64,000 nucleotides of DNA. It comes from Planctomycetota bacterium (GTDB taxonomy: Bacteria; Planctomycetota; Planctomycetia; Pirellulales; Thermoguttaceae). Position 1 is the first letter of the stretch; every line of letters begins with the position of its first letter. Position numbers and translations under genes: made by a program. Location of the stretch: NCBI GenBank assembly GCA_029550925.1, contig JAKPGL010000035.1, positions 1 to 64,000 on the forward strand, in the 5' to 3' direction. Below the pieces are notes generated by a model. That model saw only the letters and a program-made list of their open reading frames with translations, was not told the DNA's origin and searched no databases. Shown piece by piece: positions 61,372-64,000 of the stretch.

Positions 61372-63309
61372 ATGACCAAGCTAGCTTGTCGGATCGGATG
61401 GTGTGCTTTTTTGGCAGGTGGGATGTGGATATGTAGCGAAACAGGTCTTTATGCGGGGGCGCCTCCTGTAGATCAAGCCTTGAAGTTAGCCCCGGTGCAA
61501 AAGGGGATCGATTACGATCGGCCCACCCCGGAAGAAGCAGCTAAATGTGTGGTTACTCCTATTAAAGAGGGAAAACTTAGCGGCTGGACCGTCCAGGATT
61601 CCAACGGCACGCTTTTGCGCCGTTTTTTGGATACCAACGGAGACAATCTGGTCGATATTTGGGCCTATTACAAAGACGGTCTGGAAGTCTATCGGGATAT
61701 TGATGTCAATTACAATGGCAAGGCTGATCAGTATCGGTGGTTCCACACGGCCGGCACTCGCTGGGGTTTGGACCTGAACGAAGACGGCCAGATCGACGTG
61801 TGGAAGACGATTTCGCCGGAGGAGGTATCGGCGGAAGTGGTGGCGGCGATTGCCCAGCGGGACTTGGCCCGCTTTTTGCGGGTAGTGCTCAGCCCCGAAG
61901 AACTTCGCAATTTGGGTCTCGGACCCGCCCAGGAAAAAGCCTTAGCCGAGCGGCTCAATACGCTGAAAGATCGGTTTGAGAAGTTAGTCGCCCAGCAGAA
62001 GGTCTTAGACGCCTCAGCTCGTTGGGTCCAGTTTAGCGGGCATCAACCCGGCGTGGTCCCGGCCGGTACTCAGGGCAGCAGTAAAGACCTGCGGGTGTAT
62101 GAAAACGTCATTGCCGTGGCCGAAAGCGGCGGCAAGCATGTGCAAATAGTCATCGGCACGTTGGTCGAAGTAGGCCAAGGGTGGCGGGTCATCGACTTGC
62201 CGTCGTTAGGCGGCGAGGAACCGAGCGAGTTGGCCGCCGGAGGGTTCTTCTTCCGGCCTGCCGCCGCGCCGAACGCCCGAATGCCCGGCGGCGCGGGAGT
62301 CGGCCAGGAGCTTCAAAAGCTGCTCACCGAATTGGAAAAACTCGATCAGACTTTAGCGCAAACTCAACGAGCGGAGGAAAAGGCCCAGCTTCACGCCCAA
62401 CGCGCCAATCTATTGGAACAGGTCGCCCAGCAGGCGGGAAATCCGCAGGATCGGCAACTGTGGTACAAGCAGTTGGCCGACACCGTCGGCGCCGCCGTCC
62501 AGACCGGCGAATATCCCAAAGGTGCGGAGCGCCTGGCCGAGTTGTATGAAAAACTCAAAAAGGCCCAGGATGTCGATATCGCCGCCTATGTCCGTTTCCG
62601 CCAACTGACGGCTGAGTACGGCCTGGCTCTGCAAAATCCCAAAGCAGACTTCCCGAAACTCCAAGCCGAATGGCTCAAAACGCTTGAAGAGTTTATCAGT
62701 CAGTATCCCAACAGCCCCGACACCTCGGAGGCGATGCTTCAGTTAGCTATGGGGTATGAATTCGCCGGCCAAGAGACCGACGCGCTGAAATGGTACAACG
62801 ATCTGGCAAGCAAATTCCCCCAGACCCATGCGGGCAAAAAAGCCGCCGGCGCCCAGCGACGCTTGCAATCCGTCGGGAAAGTGCTCGAACTGGCGGGCAA
62901 AGGGCTTTCCGGCGACCAGGTCGATTTGGCCCAGTATCGGGGCCGAATCGTCTTGGTCCACTTCTGGACCAGTTGGTGCGAACCCTGTAAGGCCGATCTG
63001 CCTACCCTGAAAGACCTCCTGGAACGCTACGGAAAGGCCGGGTTTACCATCGTCGGCGTCAATCTGGACAACAACCCCGAAGAGGCTGTCCAGTTTGTGA
63101 AAGAGAACCGGCTCGGTTGGGCCCATATCCACGAACCGGGCGGTCTGGAAAGCCGACCGGCCAACGAATTGGGCATCCTCACCCTGCCAACCATGTTCCT
63201 GGTGGGCGCGGACGGAAAAGTCATCCAGCGGGATATCCGCGCCTCGCAGCTTGATAAAGAGCTTCGGCAACTCACTTCCGAGAAAATCCCCGCCGCCCTG
63301 AAACCATAG
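61372..63309 (+). CDS. Exported TlpA-like thioredoxin with EF-hand-like repeats
   Basis: The product has 645 residues from the ATG at 61372 (GGGAGG upstream); the frame is open to 61306. A signal-like N-terminus (IGWCAFLAGGMWICSETG) is followed by three D-x-[DN]-x-[DN]-G repeats spaced about 24 residues apart: DTNGDNLVD (87-95), DVNYNGKAD (111-119) and DLNEDGQID (134-142), which look like dockerin/EF-hand calcium loops. The middle is helical with TPR-like units. The C-terminal domain is TlpA/ResA-like, with the redox pair WCEPC (C536, C539) in VHFWTSWCEPCKADLPTL and cis-Pro LTLPTMFLVG. It likely reduces exported substrates in the periplasm. Confidence 0.85.
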   Translation: MTKLACRIGWCAFLAGGMWICSETGLYAGAPPVDQALKLAPVQKGIDYDRPTPEEAAKCVVTPIKEGKLSGWTVQDSNGTLLRRFLDTNGDNLVDIWAYYKDGLEVYRDIDVNYNGKADQYRWFHTAGTRWGLDLNEDGQIDVWKTISPEEVSAEVVAAIAQRDLARFLRVVLSPEELRNLGLGPAQEKALAERLNTLKDRFEKLVAQQKVLDASARWVQFSGHQPGVVPAGTQGSSKDLRVYENVIAVAESGGKHVQIVIGTLVEVGQGWRVIDLPSLGGEEPSELAAGGFFFRPAAAPNARMPGGAGVGQELQKLLTELEKLDQTLAQTQRAEEKAQLHAQRANLLEQVAQQAGNPQDRQLWYKQLADTVGAAVQTGEYPKGAERLAELYEKLKKAQDVDIAAYVRFRQLTAEYGLALQNPKADFPKLQAEWLKTLEEFISQYPNSPDTSEAMLQLAMGYEFAGQETDALKWYNDLASKFPQTHAGKKAAGAQRRLQSVGKVLELAGKGLSGDQVDLAQYRGRIVLVHFWTSWCEPCKADLPTLKDLLERYGKAGFTIVGVNLDNNPEEAVQFVKENRLGWAHIHEPGGLESRPANELGILTLPTMFLVGADGKVIQRDIRASQLDKELRQLTSEKIPAALKP

Positions 63310-63375
63310 CCCTTCCGCCCGACGGAGAAAAACCGAGGCGGTGGTTATTCCTGCGCGAGCAGCGGGCCACTCCTC

Positions 63376-64000
63376 TTATCCCACCGCGGTTGGTTCCAGC
63401 TCTTCGATCCGAATGGGCCGAATGGTGAATTTCGGATTTTGGCCCAGAAAGCGGGCGGGATTGTTGTGGAAAAGCTCGATCGCCTCCTGCTCGCTGTGGC
63501 CGCGCCGGCGGAACTCGAAAATACATTCGTGCAAGGTGGCCGGGTCGCTCGGCCCCCAATCCGCCGAGGAATTCACCAAAGTCCGATCCGCCCCGTACCG
63601 TTCGATCATATCGACCGCCCGGGCCGGCGAGCACTTGGTGATCGGGTATAACGTGAACCCCACCCAGTACCCCGCATCTTTACACGCCCGGATGGTGTGC
63701 TCCTCCACGTGGTCGATCCACACCCGCTCCGGCGAAATGGGCGCCCGTCGCAGGATTTCCAAAATCCGTTTGGTCCCCCGGAGTTTGTCCTGTAGGTGCG
63801 GCGTATGGACCAGCAGCAGTTGGTCGTACTTAATAGCCAGTTCGATTTGGGCCTCGAAGATTTCGCATTCGTTGCGTGTAGATTTGTGCAGTCCGGTTTC
63901 GCCAACGCCCAACACCGTGGGCTTTTGGAAAAACTCCGGCATATGGCGGAGCACCTCCCGGCTTAGGCTGGGATTTTCGGCCTCTTTGGGGTTGACGGCC
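63376..64000 (-). CDS. TatD-like metal-dependent hydrolase, 5' partial
   Basis: The frame runs to the right edge without a start (codons AVNPKEAENPSLSREVLRHM precede the internal GTG), so the 5' end is outside. The preserved part has the metal-site pattern of TatD/YcfH enzymes: VLGVGETGLHKSTRNECEIF, LLLVHTPHLQDKLRGTKRIL and WIDHVEEHTIRACKDAGYW, with C-terminal NNPARFLGQNP. The DHVEEHT and TKCSPARAVDMIERYG segments resemble EboC of the ebo/edb operons more than classic TatD, a low-certainty call. Substrate unknown. Confidence 0.75.
   Translation of the reverse strand, partial: AVNPKEAENPSLSREVLRHMPEFFQKPTVLGVGETGLHKSTRNECEIFEAQIELAIKYDQLLLVHTPHLQDKLRGTKRILEILRRAPISPERVWIDHVEEHTIRACKDAGYWVGFTLYPITKCSPARAVDMIERYGADRTLVNSSADWGPSDPATLHECIFEFRRRGHSEQEAIELFHNNPARFLGQNPKFTIRPIRIEELEPTAVG

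Overview
The window reads as a chromosomal segment of a GC-rich planctomycete, probably of the Pirellula/Thermogutta branch (lineage inferred, not proven). Signs of this are a PEP-CTERM exported protein next to a DUF1559 pseudopilin-like protein and a small lipoprotein, BatA/VWA membrane proteins, a bbp2-type porin, very large secreted proteins of glycan type, and an S10-spc-alpha ribosomal cluster without L30 and infA. No rRNA, tRNA, CRISPR array, transposase or phage gene was seen.

Layout. 0-20.4 kb is mostly an exported-protein region: a partial sialidase-like BNR protein, the PEP-CTERM/DUF1559/lipoprotein trio, a ceramidase-like/sialidase-like fusion, two VWA membrane proteins on the minus strand, the rplM-rpsI operon with a clear terminator, a SpoU-type rRNA methyltransferase, a tandem alpha/beta-hydrolase and a GH89-type alpha-N-acetylglucosaminidase. 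20.7-22.9 kb holds an exported protein of unknown function.

23.1-41.5 kb is the ribosomal supercluster, all on the minus strand and transcribed leftwards from rpsJ: rpsJ, rplC, rplD, rplW, rplB, rpsS, rplV, rpsC, rplP, rpmC, rpsQ, rplN, rplX, rplE, rpsZ, rplF-side rpsH, rplF, rplR, rpsE, rplO, secY, adk, map, rpmJ, rpsM, rpsK, rpsD, rpoA, rplQ. A good sigma70-type promoter lies ahead of rpsJ and another ahead of rpmJ. Several proteins have planctomycete-style insertions or tails (L4, L17, L18, S17), rpsC and rplP overlap by 62 bases, and dispersed GTCATTCCCGC-type repeats sit inside two of the spacers.

42-49.6 kb, on the plus strand, has a small exported protein, alpha-glucan phosphorylase and the ffh-rpsP-trmD-rplS-yraN group (translation, SRP targeting, tRNA m1G37), with rimM missing between rpsP and trmD. 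49.6-64 kb returns to cell-surface proteins: a 1279-residue DUF4091-type glycan protein, a 1307-residue chimera joining a zinc ribbon, a membrane segment, a DUF1559-like module and two secretin-type modules, a porin with a strong terminator, a degenerate DnaG/Toprim-like protein, a calcium-site/TlpA thioredoxin protein, and a partial TatD-like hydrolase. The most novel-looking items are the 1307-residue chimera, the degenerate primase-like protein, the ceramidase/sialidase fusion and the thioredoxin with EF-hand-like repeats.
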